A stretch of DNA of 64,000 nucleotides from Zoroaster sp. YZ-2022 (Eukaryota; Echinodermata; Asteroidea; Forcipulatida; Zoroasteridae), in contig CM055823.1 of NCBI GenBank assembly GCA_029582265.1, positions 5,642,001 through 5,706,000 of the forward strand. The letters are read 5' to 3'. Shown here piece by piece: positions 1 to 10,738 of the stretch (position 1 is the stretch's first letter; each line of letters opens with the position of its first letter). The position numbers and the translations under genes were made by a program. Below the pieces are notes generated by a model. It saw only the letters and a program-made list of their open reading frames with translations, made no database searches and was not told the DNA's origin.

Positions 1-43
1 TATTCCCTCAGTTTACCCGATATTAACATCTTTAATCTTACAG

Positions 44-1000
44 GTCTACTTGAGTGCTAGACGCGGGGCGTGGATAATAAGCCGGATAGGAGACTACGGA
101 TATCCAGATGAAATGAGGTTCGCCAAAAGGTTTCACATGATACCCAACCAACTTGTCCTTATGTCATTCAAGAACTCATTGAAGCGCCGATATGATATGA
201 TTACAAAGCCACTTACGCCTTCTCATGGTTTATTTACGTGTGACCCAATCATTAATGAAGACATCCCTGGGTGTATCATGAACGGCTCCGTGATCGTGAG
301 AGCTAACCCGGTAAGGTTCACGCAAACAGGGCTGGAGTTTGAAGATGGCTCATACGTGGATGATATTGATTATGTTATCATGGCGACTGGATACCGCTTC
401 AAGTTTCCGTTCGAGGTGGACTGTCCGGCGTTACGGACGAAGGACAACCGCGTGCCCCTGTACAAACTTGTCTTCCCGTTGGGCCTCAAACACAACACGC
501 TATCGGTTAACGGCGCGATCGCTTCACTTGGTGCCTTCATTCCATGTGTTGAGCTGCAAGCTCGCTGGGCTGCAAGGGCATTCAAAGGGTTGGCTAAGCT
601 TCCCTCACAAACCGAAATGAAAGCCGAGGTAAAGAGAACAGATGATGTCATGGAGAACAACTTTTTGCCTTATCACCGCCACGTAATATGTATGCATTAC
701 GAAGATTCCATCGCGTCTGAAATTGGAGTCAGGCCAAATTTCACGAGGCTATTCTTTACGCACCCTCTGCTGACTCTACGGTGCCTTTTCGGGCCTTTTG
801 TACCGTATCAGTATCGTCTTGTTGGCCCGGGAAAGTGGGATGGTGCCGGCGAGGCAATAGCCACCGTCTGGGAACGGGTCCTTGAACCTACTAAAACAAG
901 ACAGATGGAAACAGATGAAAAACGTGGGACACACTATAAATTTATCATCCCTGTTAGTATTGTTGTTCTGACTATCATCGCAGCCCGACTTTTGATTTAA
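44..1000 (+). CDS. Flavin-containing monooxygenase (FMO), C-terminal exon
   Basis: This is the last coding exon of an FMO, a microsomal flavoenzyme that uses FAD, NADPH and O2 to oxygenate soft nucleophiles such as amines and sulfides. A splice acceptor (ttacag) ends at 43. The exon opens in frame with VYLSARRGAW, matching the FMO stretch that follows the NADPH site. About one third in lies DYVIMATGY, the conserved ATGY motif of the family. The last ~20 residues (FIIPVSIVVLTIIAARLLI) form a hydrophobic tail anchor, as in animal FMOs. The exon encodes 318 residues against roughly 530 for a full FMO, so the FAD and NADPH Rossmann motifs must lie on exons left of the window. The frame is intact with no sign of decay. 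Family is certain; the specific FMO type is not assigned. Confidence 0.93.
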   Translation, partial: VYLSARRGAWIISRIGDYGYPDEMRFAKRFHMIPNQLVLMSFKNSLKRRYDMITKPLTPSHGLFTCDPIINEDIPGCIMNGSVIVRANPVRFTQTGLEFEDGSYVDDIDYVIMATGYRFKFPFEVDCPALRTKDNRVPLYKLVFPLGLKHNTLSVNGAIASLGAFIPCVELQARWAARAFKGLAKLPSQTEMKAEVKRTDDVMENNFLPYHRHVICMHYEDSIASEIGVRPNFTRLFFTHPLLTLRCLFGPFVPYQYRLVGPGKWDGAGEAIATVWERVLEPTKTRQMETDEKRGTHYKFIIPVSIVVLTIIAARLLI

Positions 1001-1113
1001 AACGGAATAATGTATCTCAATAATTGTTTACCCCCCCCCCCCACCTCCTGGATCGCCCGAACTCTTCATGTGTGGATTGGTAAATTGGGAAAAGTTAATT
1101 CCCCCCACATATG

Positions 1114-2088
1114 CACTGTAAAAAATGGTGTTTACATAATTTAAACACATTTCTAAACACTTAGCTTGTACTCACTTTTTTCACATGTTTAGCCTAAAAC
1201 ATGTTTAGATTGTACTTTTCTTTGATGTGTGTTTGAATGCTAAAAACCAATATGAACAGGTGTCAAAAAGCTAAGCACGTTTAGCTTTGTGACATGTACA
1301 GAGGATGGCCGTTTAGCTTTGTGACATGTACAGAGGATGGCCGTTTAGCTTTGTGACATGTACAGAGGATGGCCGTTTAGCTTTGTGACATGTACAGAGG
1401 ATGGCCGTTTAGCTTTGTGACATGTACAGAGGATGGCCGTTTAGCTTTGTGACATGTACAGAGGATGGCCGTTTAGCTTTGTGACATGTACAGAGGATGG
1501 CCGTTTAGCTTTGTGACATGTACAGAGGATGGCCGTTTAGCTTTGTGACATGTACAGAGGATGGCCGTTTAGCTTTGTGACATGTACAGAGGATGGCCGT
1601 TTAGCTTTGTGACATGTACAGAGGATGGCCGTTTAGCTTTGTGACATGTACAGAGGATGGCCGTTTAGCTTTGTGACATGTACAGAGGATGGCCGTTTAG
1701 CTTTGTGACATGTACAGAGGATGGCCGTTTAGCTTTGTGACATGTACAGAGGATGGCCGTTTAGCTTTGTCACATGTACAGAGGATGGCCGTTTAGCTTT
1801 GTCACATGTACAGAGGATGGCCGTTTAGCTTTGTCACATGTACAGAGGATGGCCGTTTAGCTTTGTCACATGTACAGAGGATGGCCGTTTAGCTTTGTGA
1901 CGTGTACAGAGGATGGCCGTTTAGCTTTGTGACGTGTACAGAGGATGGCCGTTTAGCTTTGTGACGTGTACAGAGGATGGCCGTTTAGCTTTGTGACGTG
2001 TACAGAGGATGGCCGTTTAGCATTTAAACGCATTCCTAAACGTGTTTATTTTGCGTGTGTTTAAATTCTAAACACAATTTTTACAGTG
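1114..2088. mobile_element. MITE with cactgtaaaaa termini carrying a minisatellite
   Basis: The left end starts cactgtaaaaaatggtgttt and the right end is its inverted counterpart finishing with ttttacagtg. Next to both termini lie inverted aatttaaacac motifs, so this is a non-autonomous DNA transposon with terminal inverted repeats. Nearly all of its interior is a 32-bp tandem repeat. Related copies occur at 10739-10945 and 37919-39280 with only one or two internal units. Confidence 0.8.
1279..2014. repeat. 32-bp minisatellite, 23 copies
   Basis: Twenty-three head-to-tail units of exactly 32 bp run from 1279 to 2014 (736 bp). The unit contains gtttagctttgtgacatg followed by tacagaggatggcc. 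Variants are arranged in blocks: 15 units with gtgacatg, then 4 with gtcacatg, then 4 with gtgacgtg. There is no unit-length drift. Confidence 0.97.
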
Positions 2089-2227
2089 TGGGGCACAGTG
2101 GAAGTGATAATACCCTCATATTTTGGGGTGGGGGTGTTGGTTATTATTTTGCATTTATCAATTTATTTTGCATTTTATTCTTTAGGTTGGTAAGCAGTTT
2201 GCAACAGCGAATTCTCTATATATTGGA

Positions 2228-2590
2228 GTGTCGTGGCCGAGCGGTCTAGCTTACCGGACTCAAGTTCTGGTGTTAGCAGCAGAATGTGGGTTCGAATCCC
2301 GGCCGTGACACTTGTGTCCTTGAGCAAGACACTTAACCATTATTGCTTCTCTCCACCCAGAGGTTAAATGGGTACCTGTGAGGGCAGAGTTGGTTGATTA
2401 GCCCTATATGCGCTGTAATGGCAGCAATTGAGCTGTATACTCCTCAGGGAGCTGAGATGGTTTCAGGAATGATTTATGAGCCTTATGAGCAGGGGTAATA
2501 ATATAATGCGCCTTGAGCACCACTCAGTTGGTGGATACGTGCGCTATATAAGTCCACACATTATTATTATTATTGTTTATTATAAAATTA
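2228..2590 (+). mobile_element. tRNA-Leu-derived SINE
   Basis: The head resembles tRNA-Leu(CAA): A box tggccgagcgg, anticodon region actcaagt and B box ggttcgaatcc are all readable. A unique body with tgtccttgagcaagacac and ctccacccagaggtt follows, and the element ends in gcgctatataagtccacac plus an (ATT)n tail. Reverse-strand relatives lie at 48440-48790 and 57478-57830. It is a retroposon and not a functional tRNA gene. Confidence 0.88.
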
Positions 2591-2907
2591 CTTTAAAATA
2601 CGAAAATATCCTTGACTGGTGGAAGCACAAAAGTGAAGGTACACAAGTTGGTTTATAATACCAGAACATAAATTTACCGGTTTAGTATCTAAAACCTGAC
2701 CAATCATCCCGAGAACAAATCATTGTCTAAAATACTCTCATCTTAAAGATTAAAAGGAATTGTTATGTAAAAAAACCCATTAAAAACATGTTACAGTTTG
2801 TCACCCTCCTCTCGAAAACATGAGTCTATTGTGATGACACATCCCTAACTCCAAGTCCATCGAAATCCACCACCTGGTTTTGCTTGATTTTGATGGATTC
2901 AGTAATC
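2591..2907. other. No recognisable feature
   Basis: AT-rich DNA between the SINE and the next repeat. I see no coding or structural signal. Confidence 0.5.
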
Positions 2908-3159
2908 CACACAGTATAGCCTATATAGCGAATAGAGCATGTAGCTGATGATTTAAAATAATTTTATTTTAGCAGTTGTTTATTTCATTTACAACTCATC
3001 GGAGATATTCACATGGTGCTACCGCAAACTTTCATTTATTTTCATTTATTTTCCTTTCACCAGTGGAGTAGCTAAACAGGGCAGGGGAAGACCGACCCCC
3101 TGCCCAGATTTTGGAGAAAATAACATAATAAGAAGAAAAATATATCTTACTTAGGGAGG

Positions 3160-3400
3160 AGGGCCAAAGTCATGGTACAGCCAAGCCTTTGAGAAGCCCT
3201 GCCAGGCCTGGGTTACCTGACCTCCTAATCTGTCTTTTGTGAGTCCTAATCCTGTAACAATACAGTACCTGCCAATCAACATAACCTGGGCTTCTGGGGG
3301 GCCTAGCCCAGGCAAGCAGAGCTCCAGGCCAGTAGGCAGGGGAAAACCCTGGGCCTGGCCGGGCTTCTCAAAGGCTTGGCTGTACCATGACTTTGGCCCT
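3160..3400. mobile_element. Foldback MITE with 40-bp perfect inverted repeats
   Basis: Positions 3160-3199 and 3361-3400 are perfect reverse complements (outer part agggccaaagtcatggtac, reading inward). The 161-bp centre is C/G-rich. The second copy at 18231-18469 has mismatches in the arms. Confidence 0.88.
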
Positions 3401-3609
3401 TGTCCCTTAATGAATTCTCATTACGACATCCCATCTTCCGACTGCCAATTTATCTGACAGAATTTAAGAATATAATTAATGTTCCATAAAATGGCGACAT
3501 GTCAGTATATTGAAGAAATTAAATGACCGCCGTATTGCTTTTAGGATGAAGGCCTTTCATGCGATTAATTCCGGCAACGGTGTCTATATCCGCGATTATA
3601 AAATTTGCG

Positions 3610-3690
3610 AGGTTTATTTTTTGTTTATTTTTTGTTTATTTTTTGTTTATTTTTTGTTTATTTTTTGTTCATTTTTTGTTCATTTTTTTT
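3610..3690. repeat. 11-bp T-rich tandem repeat
   Basis: Repeats of tttattttttg, with later units changed to ttcattttttg. They create a false Phe/Leu-rich open frame. The same array recurs, shorter, at 18682-18740. Confidence 0.9.
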
Positions 3691-4139
3691 AGGCCTTATC
3701 AACTTCACATTACGTTCTTTTTCATTTATGCTTTATTTTCATATGACTCTATCATAGTTTATCTTGATTGTAAAAATTATATGTAAAGTCTAATTTTCTA
3801 TTTAACATGTTCAAATGTATTTTGACTTCATTGTATGTCCACTTTTCCTAATATTTATGAAATAAATTTTGGTAAATAAAGTCGAATTTAGAAAAATTGC
3901 AATAAAATAATTTCTTTCAGAAAAATTATGAAATTTAAAAAGTTTTTCATTAAAATGAAAATTTATTTTATAAAAATTAGGAAAAGCGGACTTATGAACA
4001 GGTTATTTGTATTATACATTTTTAATGCCAATGTATCTAATGTAAACTAAATACTTTTATTCCCTGGACTTTTTCTTTGGTGATTTTTCCAGTAACTATT
4101 GTTGAAATATGTCTATCTTTGAAATATGTCTATTTTTTC

Positions 4140-4245
4140 AAAATTCTGAATTGGGGGAACCCGGGGGGCACGGACCTTGGCTGGGGGGCACGGACCTTGG
4201 CTGGGGGGCACGTTCCCCCGTCCGCCCCCCTATATTTACGCCACT
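4140..4245. repeat. G-rich repeat fragment with a 20-bp duplication
   Basis: Two head-to-tail copies of a 20-bp unit, cacggaccttggctgggggg, are followed by a C-rich stretch ending in tttacgccactg. It resembles the ends of common interspersed repeats in this window (compare 13470-13500). Confidence 0.5.
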
Positions 4246-4514
4246 GTGATTGAGGCGGTTGAAGGTAAACAATTGTTGAGTAAACAAGCCTGAATCGTTT
4301 GTGGGATGAAATATCAGCGTATACTCGTTCAGACACAGTCATGTACCATACGTTATGCATTATGCGCCCAGCAACGACTGATTCATACAAGTCATTGTGC
4401 AAGTATGTGCATGCATGTGTCGTGACCATTATGCGCTGTCAATCGGATACATAGTTTCGCCTTTCTAAGGCTTAACCTGAACTATATAAGGAGAACACCA
4501 ATACAATTATTTAA

Positions 4515-5945
4515 AAACTCAACATTTGTTTAACCTTCAAATACCTCAACTAGGAATCCTTACATTTGTAACTGGGCCAGGTACAAAACAGAACTCCCAT
4601 AGACATATTATCAAACAATACTGTAAGAAAAACAAAATACCCATTAAAAGTAATACTTTATACAATTTACCTATAATAGAGGTAAACCATTTAGTCTTAT
4701 ACCTCACAAGTATGTAAAATTTTACCTAACCAACATTTACCTACAAGTTAGGTAAATAAAATTACCTAATATCGCAGTAAAACGTTATACAACTGTTAGG
4801 TAACATTTTACCCAACGCCTGTTTGGTCAAGTTTTACTTAATTATTAGGAGGTTCACCGGGAACATCTAAAACAGGGTAAGATTTTACACAGCTTGTGTA
4901 ATTTCTTCTCTGGTTTGTAGTAATGTGACTGGAATCGCTTACAGGCGCGGCGGCCGCATGAAAACAAAGTGTGTCTTCCAGAAATTGATTACAGTGAATC
5001 ATGTACCCAAGCTTCAGCGTACAACATTGTGGGAATAAAAGCGCGATAGTGATGGGTACCAGACTTATTACATTGTCCCAAACAAACACTGGTCTCTTAA
5101 TTTGCATGGTGTTTGGTGTAAATTCTAGAGAAATGGAATGAACATTTTTGAAAATTTTGCATTCAGGAGACTCTGTGTAGGTATTTGTGAGCTGGGTAAA
5201 ACATGTTTTGTAAAATATTACACAATTTAGGTAAAATTTCGGGAAAATAAAGAACACAATTGCTGTGTAAGTTAAAAATTACGTAATTTAAATGTATTAA
5301 ATTTTATTTACATAATTTATGTAACTAATTCAAGTCTTTACCTTGCCCGTGTAACTTTTACCACAAGGAACCTAAGCATTGCCGTGCGTTGTGTAAAAAT
5401 TCACTTTTAATTGTGTAAAGCCCACCATGTGATCATGCATTGTGTGTGCGCGACGTGTGTGCAAAAGCAGTGTGTGCCTGTCAAGTCGACAATCGCCTCA
5501 CAACATGGAGTAAATGAGAGAGAACCTCGTGAAGTGGGGATTTGAAGAGATGTTTTCATTTTATTGTTGATAAATAAAAGAAACGTCTTTGAAACTGTAA
5601 AGTATAGTGGGGTGCCTTGTTTCATTTACATTATTTTTAATGAATTATGCAGACCAAACAATGTAGTAAAAGTTTACAAGGTCAAATAGTAAAAAGAGTC
5701 TAGTATTCTACACAAAAAGTAAGTATTTTTTACCAATACATTCAGTAACAAATTACTTAAGTTATGCTTACCTATTTAAGAGGTAAATCTTTTTACTGAT
5801 TTTTGAAGTAAAAGTTTAAAAAATGTTTATGAAAAACTTTACCCAACACGCATTTTGTAAAACTTTACCAAACAATTAGGAGGTTCGTATACAACATTGC
5901 AAAATAGTAAAATTTTACACAACTTGTGTATTTTTTTTCTGTGTG
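4515..5945. repeat. gtaaa/ttac-rich degenerate MITE-like region
   Basis: The stretch is dense in ttaggtaaa, tttacctaa and tttacacaacttgtg motifs on both strands. The segments around 4850-4900 and 5875-5930 are similar to each other (attaggaggttc followed by gtaaaattttacaca). It looks like one or two decayed inverted-repeat elements whose edges I cannot fix. Confidence 0.45.
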
Positions 5946-6345
5946 TATTTCAGCGTATAAAGCTTGATTTTTATGGAGTTCATGGAAACAATTTCTAGTG
6001 GCAGATGTGATAGTAAAATCTCTCCCATATGTTCCTGTAGACGAAGCCAAATCAATATTTAGGTTTTGTTGTTGAAAATAAACTATGACAAATTTATTTG
6101 GGAGTGAGGATGGGAGATGAATACGCAAATTCGCTCCAAATAAACGATTAGGGCTGACGTACATGTATGTCAGGTTGTCGAAATTATCTTTTGTTAAAAT
6201 GCTGCTCATTAATGTTGTTAGTAATGTATCGCCGCAGCTGTCAGACTAACACATGTCGTAAATATTGATTTTTATGGCTTTTTCAAAAGAGTTGTGTTTA
6301 ATGCATTTGATTACGCCTATGATGAATTGGTTTGGGGACATTATA

Positions 6346-6941
6346 CAGGGTGTCCCCATAAAAAGTATACCGAGATAAAAATTACTGTAATGGCAAAACT
6401 ACTTTATATATGGGAAAGAGAAATATATCTCTAGAAAGGGCAGAATGTCCTCTTTGCAATGGTATACAAGCATGATGTTATTGACACAGATGAGTGAACA
6501 AATTAGACAGATGTTAAGGGTACTGAAAGCAGGACTGTGACAAGTTTGCATATTTGAATAACAAAGGTCCAAAAAGCATTTTAAAAAACCTGCACATTAA
6601 ACTTTTGAGGTAAGTAGCGAAAACAAAGCAGATTACATTGTTTTAGGTACATTCCTTGTTTTCAAGAATGTGTTGAAAAAACAAAGGCATTTGGTATTCT
6701 GCACACTTGCATGGTTGAGATTTGTTGTTCAAATATGCAAACTTGTCACAGTCCTGCTTTCAGTACCCTTAACATCTGTCTAATTTGTTCACTCACCTGT
6801 GTCAATAACATCACAAGCTGTATACCATTGCAAAGAGGACATTCTACCCTTTCTAGAGATATATTTCTCTTTCCCATATATAAAGTAGTTTTGCCATTAC
6901 AGTAATTTTGATCTCGGTATACTTTTTATGGGGACACCCTG
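6346..6941. mobile_element. Long-TIR foldback MITE, mariner/Tc1-type ends
   Basis: Ends cagggtgtcc and ggacaccctg are flanked by TA on both sides (6344-6345 and 6942-6943). The inverted repeats run about 220 bp inward (6346-6568 against 6718-6941), so the element is nearly all hairpin. TA duplications and cagggtgtcc termini are typical of the Tc1/mariner superfamily. No transposase is encoded. Confidence 0.88.
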
Positions 6942-6959
6942 TATAGCGACATTTTATTG

Positions 6960-8060
6960 TTTTATTAATGTTATTCTAGCAATATATTATATTGGCTGCA
7001 GGCCGAAATATGGGGGGAAAACATTTTGCTAAATCCATCGTGATTATTGGGAAATGGAATCAGGCGAGAGCAATGTACAATGTACAACGGCGTGGGGTCA
7101 TGAGAATTATAAAGTGTTCTTAACTTGGTCAGGGGTTTTCTTTATTATTACACACTGTAAAAAAATAATGTATGCAACAAATACGTAAATTTCAAAGGAT
7201 GATGCCAAATTCCAATTTATCTTATCTGACCCCTAACCTGTCACCCATTAGGCCTCCTGCCCCACCCAACAGAGAAAATCATCCCCCGACACACATAGGC
7301 CTACACAATAAGAAATTAAAAAATATATATTTTCTATTTTGTGTGTAAACATTTTGAAGGTTCATTTAGGCCTACTGTTTACGAAGATAATGAGGGAACG
7401 TTTATGAACTTAAAACTGTGGGTCCACGTCTTTGTTCTGTACCATCGCTTACCGCAGGGTCTTTAATAGCATCATGGTGATAGCATTTAAAACTAGCTCG
7501 CCTTCCAGTTGATCCTGGCCGATTTCCGCACCTTTAAATATAGCCGGAATCTGGTTGTGCAAGCTTATGACTGGACCCTTCCAACCCCATTTTCCCATCC
7601 CTTTTCTTCAAAATAAAATAACGCAGTTTCTATTTTCTGGGGCATAATTCCTTCAGAAGAAATTCTCACCATTAAAATAACTTACAAAAATAAAGTGCCC
7701 TGAACTAGTTTACTATATATAAAAGAAACACCTCATATTGTTTACCACCTGCCACTTTCAGCTCCCTCTCAACTTTAAAACTATTCATTGTACAATCATA
7801 ATGAGAATCATTACAGGCCTGTTAAACTTTGTGAGTGCATACTAGTAATCATGTTCGGCCATCTTATGTCAGTTAATCCCTGAATACAAGAGCTTTTGTT
7901 TGAGTGGACGCTCATTCAGAGAAACCAGACTATTTTTTTGTACCTCGCTTTCAAATGCTAATGAAATATATGATCCGTTTCTTTATTCCTTTGCTGTGGA
8001 ACTATCGGACAATAATGCATGAAACATAAGCCATAGTGTGGCTGTGAGAATTACAGTCAT
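6960..8060. other. Gene-free stretch
   Basis: No gene, RNA or clear repeat structure was recognised here. Confidence 0.5.
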
Positions 8061-8450
8061 ATTATGGCGTACATTCTTAACATTTAATCCATTAATAGAG
8101 ATATCTCTATTGTTAATAGAGATATCTCTATTATAATAGAGATATCTCTATTAATAATAGAGATATCTTTGTTAATAGAGATATCTCTATTAATAATAGA
8201 GATATCTCTATTAACAATAGAGATATATCTATTATTATAGAGATATCTCTATTAACAATAGAGATATCTCTGTTGTTAATAGAGATATCTCTATTGTTAA
8301 TAGAGATATCTCTATTATTAATAGAGATATCTCTATTGTTAATAGAGATATCTCTATTGTTAATAGAGATATCTCTATTGTTAATAGAGATATCTCTATT
8401 GTTAATAGAGATATCTCTGTTTTGGATTAAATGTCAAGAATGTACGCCAT
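8061..8450. mobile_element. MITE filled with a palindromic satellite
   Basis: The terminal inverted repeats are about 29 bp (left tatggcgtacattcttaac, mirrored at the right by its complement ending gtacgccat). Between them are 16 units of the palindrome aatagagatatctctatt separated by 2-4 bp such as gtt. Possible 6-bp flanking duplications agtcat lie at 8055-8060 and 8451-8456. Confidence 0.82.
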
Positions 8451-8892
8451 AGTCATTTTCCAGTAATTTGTCAATTATCTTGTGAATAAGGCGAATGGCC
8501 TGCATGATATGTGAAGGAACGTGCTCATGTGAACCCTCATTCGTTTACACTGCACTTCCAGCTCCAACTGCGTACACCATAGAGCAAGGACGGTCATACT
8601 TCCAAAAGGATTGCATACAATTTACACCATCCGTTCTGTACATGTACATGTACAGGTACAGCAGGTGGGTGCTAGTGTGGACGGGGGTTGGGGTTGACTC
8701 ACACCTTCAAGGACTGTTTGCATTGCTCCATGGTTTAATGCACACAATGACTGACATAATTATGAACTGGACTCTTCTGTGGTCAGCCAATAATGTTAGC
8801 CAGTAAAAATGATACCAGATTTATCTAGCAGAAGATCAGCTGTTTTTGCAACTGATAGCAGTAAAGGTGCTAATAACATCCAGTGTGACTGG

Positions 8893-9063
8893 GCTCGTTT
8901 CACGATAAGTCCAAAGTTATCATGTACGTACATGATAGTTATCGTGTATGTACACGATAATTATCGTGTACGTACACGATAAGTTTAAAGTTATCGTGTA
9001 AGTACATGATAGTTATCGTGTAGGTACACGATAGTTATCGTGTACGTACACGATAAGAGCGAG
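8893..9063. repeat. Second palindromic satellite
   Basis: Six units of a 20-22 bp palindrome of the type ttatcgtgtacgtacacgat are separated by spacers such as agtttaaag. Each unit is self-complementary. The outer ends (ctcgtttcacgataag and cacgataagagcgag) are only loosely inverted. Confidence 0.8.
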
Positions 9064-9100
9064 ATTTTTTTTATTCATGTGGCGGTACTACGCTTCAGTA

Positions 9101-9274
9101 ATAATAGACAAAACCATCACAAAACCAGTATTTAAGAGCTGTGAACTCATTGTGCAGGGAAATGTCAAAATCCCACTGGACGTTTTTCAATGGATCATGG
9201 AACCAGTAAGTATCAACATCAACAAAAAGCACTTGGTATCCCTTCTCAAGAAACGACAAATCCTGGATCGTCAT
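9101..9274 (-). pseudogene. Fragment of a B-type glycosyltransferase catalytic module
   Basis: On the minus strand this reads LSFLEKGYQVLFVDVDTYW and on through the CDGFVYY region before a stop at 9095-9097. It matches the catalytic middle of copy B (24990-25150) at all but about five of 160 bases. It is much less like the neighbouring copy A. It begins with an ATG immediately after the stop codon of copy A, in the same reading frame. The C-terminal third of the enzyme is missing, so it cannot be a working enzyme alone. It is a remnant of a displaced or duplicated 3' half. Confidence 0.85.
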
Positions 9275-10269
9275 TTATATAACCCACATACCATATTTCT
9301 TTAGTTTGGTCACTTTTTCATCGTGTCCAAGTATGTAACTTAAATGCAAGACAATTGTATCATTATGCTGATCCCTCCAACCTTTTGTTAAAAAGTACTT
9401 CTTGCCATCCGGATAGTTATATGGATTTAATGTCTTTATTTTCAATCCAGGGATTTTATTATGCGAAATCAAATGGTGCATAACAAGTTGATCGGGGGTT
9501 CCTTTCATTGATGTTTTCAATAAACGCACCCACTCCCTGACGAAACGAAGCGTGTTTTCCGTGTGTCGATAGTAAGCGAAGCCGTCACAAAAGCCAATCT
9601 TGTTGGAAGGAAACTCGTTATGCATGGCGATATCAAAGTTCCCCTGAAAATCCTCAAACGGATCGCGGAACCAGTAAGTATCTCCATCAACAAAAAGTAC
9701 CTCGTATCCCCTCTCAAGAAACGACAACGCGTAAGCAGGGCGTTTGTTCACTAATTTGTTGTACACATCTGTGTTTACCATCAGCTTTTCTGAGGTCGTC
9801 TGGCCCGAATTTGTTCTCTGAACATGAAGCCCTGGTTGGGATTTGGCTCTCTTAGATAACGCTTGGTAGGACTGTTCGTCTTCGGCGATTACCGTGATGT
9901 TGGGACACGCCCGTGTTATCTTGATACTCTCCAGCATGTTCTCAGTCACATCGAGGAACCCTGCATTCGTTGAGGTTAACACGATGGTATTGGCTCTGTT
10001 GTTAATTTCAGCCTGGGTACACTGTAATGACGTCAAATTAGCGATAGCAGATCTCACCACACCCTCCGTAACAATGGTTGTATGTCCTTGAGCGTTTGTC
10101 TTTGACTGGAGCTCATGCCCTGGAACAGTTTCAGATTTGACCACACCCTCCTTAAAAATGGTTTTATGTCCTTGAAGGCTGGTCGTAGACGGGTGATCTT
10201 GCTCAGTTATAGATTTGACCATGCCCTTATTAGGTAACGGTGTTTGCAATGTTGAAATTTGTGGGTCAA
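9275..10269 (-). CDS. Glycosyltransferase copy A, exon 2 (stem and catalytic domain)
   Basis: This is exon 2 of a Golgi-type enzyme of the nucleotide-diphospho-sugar transferase family, which also contains plant xylosyltransferases and many lineage-expanded animal paralogues. The acceptor (tatttacag) is at 10270-10271 and the exon starts by completing a Val codon opened in exon 1. The first ~90 residues are a polar stem with a duplicated module (QGHKTI..EGVV, then QGHTTIVTEGVV). The catalytic part has NTIVLTSTNAGFLDVTENM, the metal/nucleotide-sugar motif LFVDGDTYWF (DxD), CDGFAYY and, near the end, HLSYILGHDEKV. The stop is at 9275-9277. With exon 1 the protein is 366 residues. The exact donor and acceptor sugars cannot be told from sequence. 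The 3' half (9275-9735) differs strongly from copy B while the 5' half is almost identical. Confidence 0.88.
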
Positions 10270-10738
10270 CTGTAAATAAGATTTAAAAAAATTAAAATTG
10301 TGGTGAATATTTTGTTTTTCATGTTTATACTCTGCAGTATGGGTATTTGACACACTTCAGGAAGTTCGGTTTCATGAGCAATTGGCTGATCTGGGGGAGA
10401 GTAGGAGGTAGCTTGGCAACTAACTCTCCCTGAGGCTGCTTGCTTGTTCGGTAGTTAATCAACGGGACGTGAACTACAATTCTGGTCAGAATTACTTCGA
10501 ATGCTTGTATCCCCGTGCTATCCAGTGTTGAGTAAATATTTGCACATGAAACATTTAGCGCGACTAGGCACTGCCATAATTGGTCACGAGAACAGGACCA
10601 TACTTAAAGCGCAGTTTTTTGAAGTGGTGAGCAATACTGAAATGGGGTTAATTACAAACTAAAAAGGAAACGGGCATACACATAATGCATACACATAATG
10701 CATACACAGTACAGCGATATTATTTGTATGTACATGTT

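Larger units (their letters stand above)
2908..4120. repeat. Interspersed repeat, copy 1 of 2
   Basis: From cacacagtatagcctata to gaaatatgtctatctttg this segment matches 17976-19121 almost base for base, in the same orientation. It contains the line agtagctaaacaggg, a nested foldback element (3160-3400) and a T-rich 11-bp tandem repeat. No protein is encoded. The class is not identified. Confidence 0.85.

Noticed and set aside
1279..2014. CRISPR-like array of 32-bp repeats
   Set aside because: The repeats are directly adjacent with no spacers, and the host is eukaryotic. It is a minisatellite.
2228..2312. Functional tRNA-Leu gene
   Set aside because: The A and B boxes are present, but the arms no longer pair properly. 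The sequence continues into a SINE body with an (ATT)n tail that has other copies in the window.
3510..3786. Open frames rich in Phe and Leu
   Set aside because: They are the translation of an 11-bp T-rich tandem repeat, with no start context and no conserved protein.
7800..8030. Possible LINE C-terminus (SFRETRLFF-like reading)
   Set aside because: The resemblance is short and no adjacent RT block or tail is present.
10070..10249. Glycosyltransferase start at the TTG near 10249
   Set aside because: Eukaryotic context, an upstream splice acceptor at 10270-10271 and an in-phase signal-anchor exon with ATG show that the frame is the inside of exon 2.
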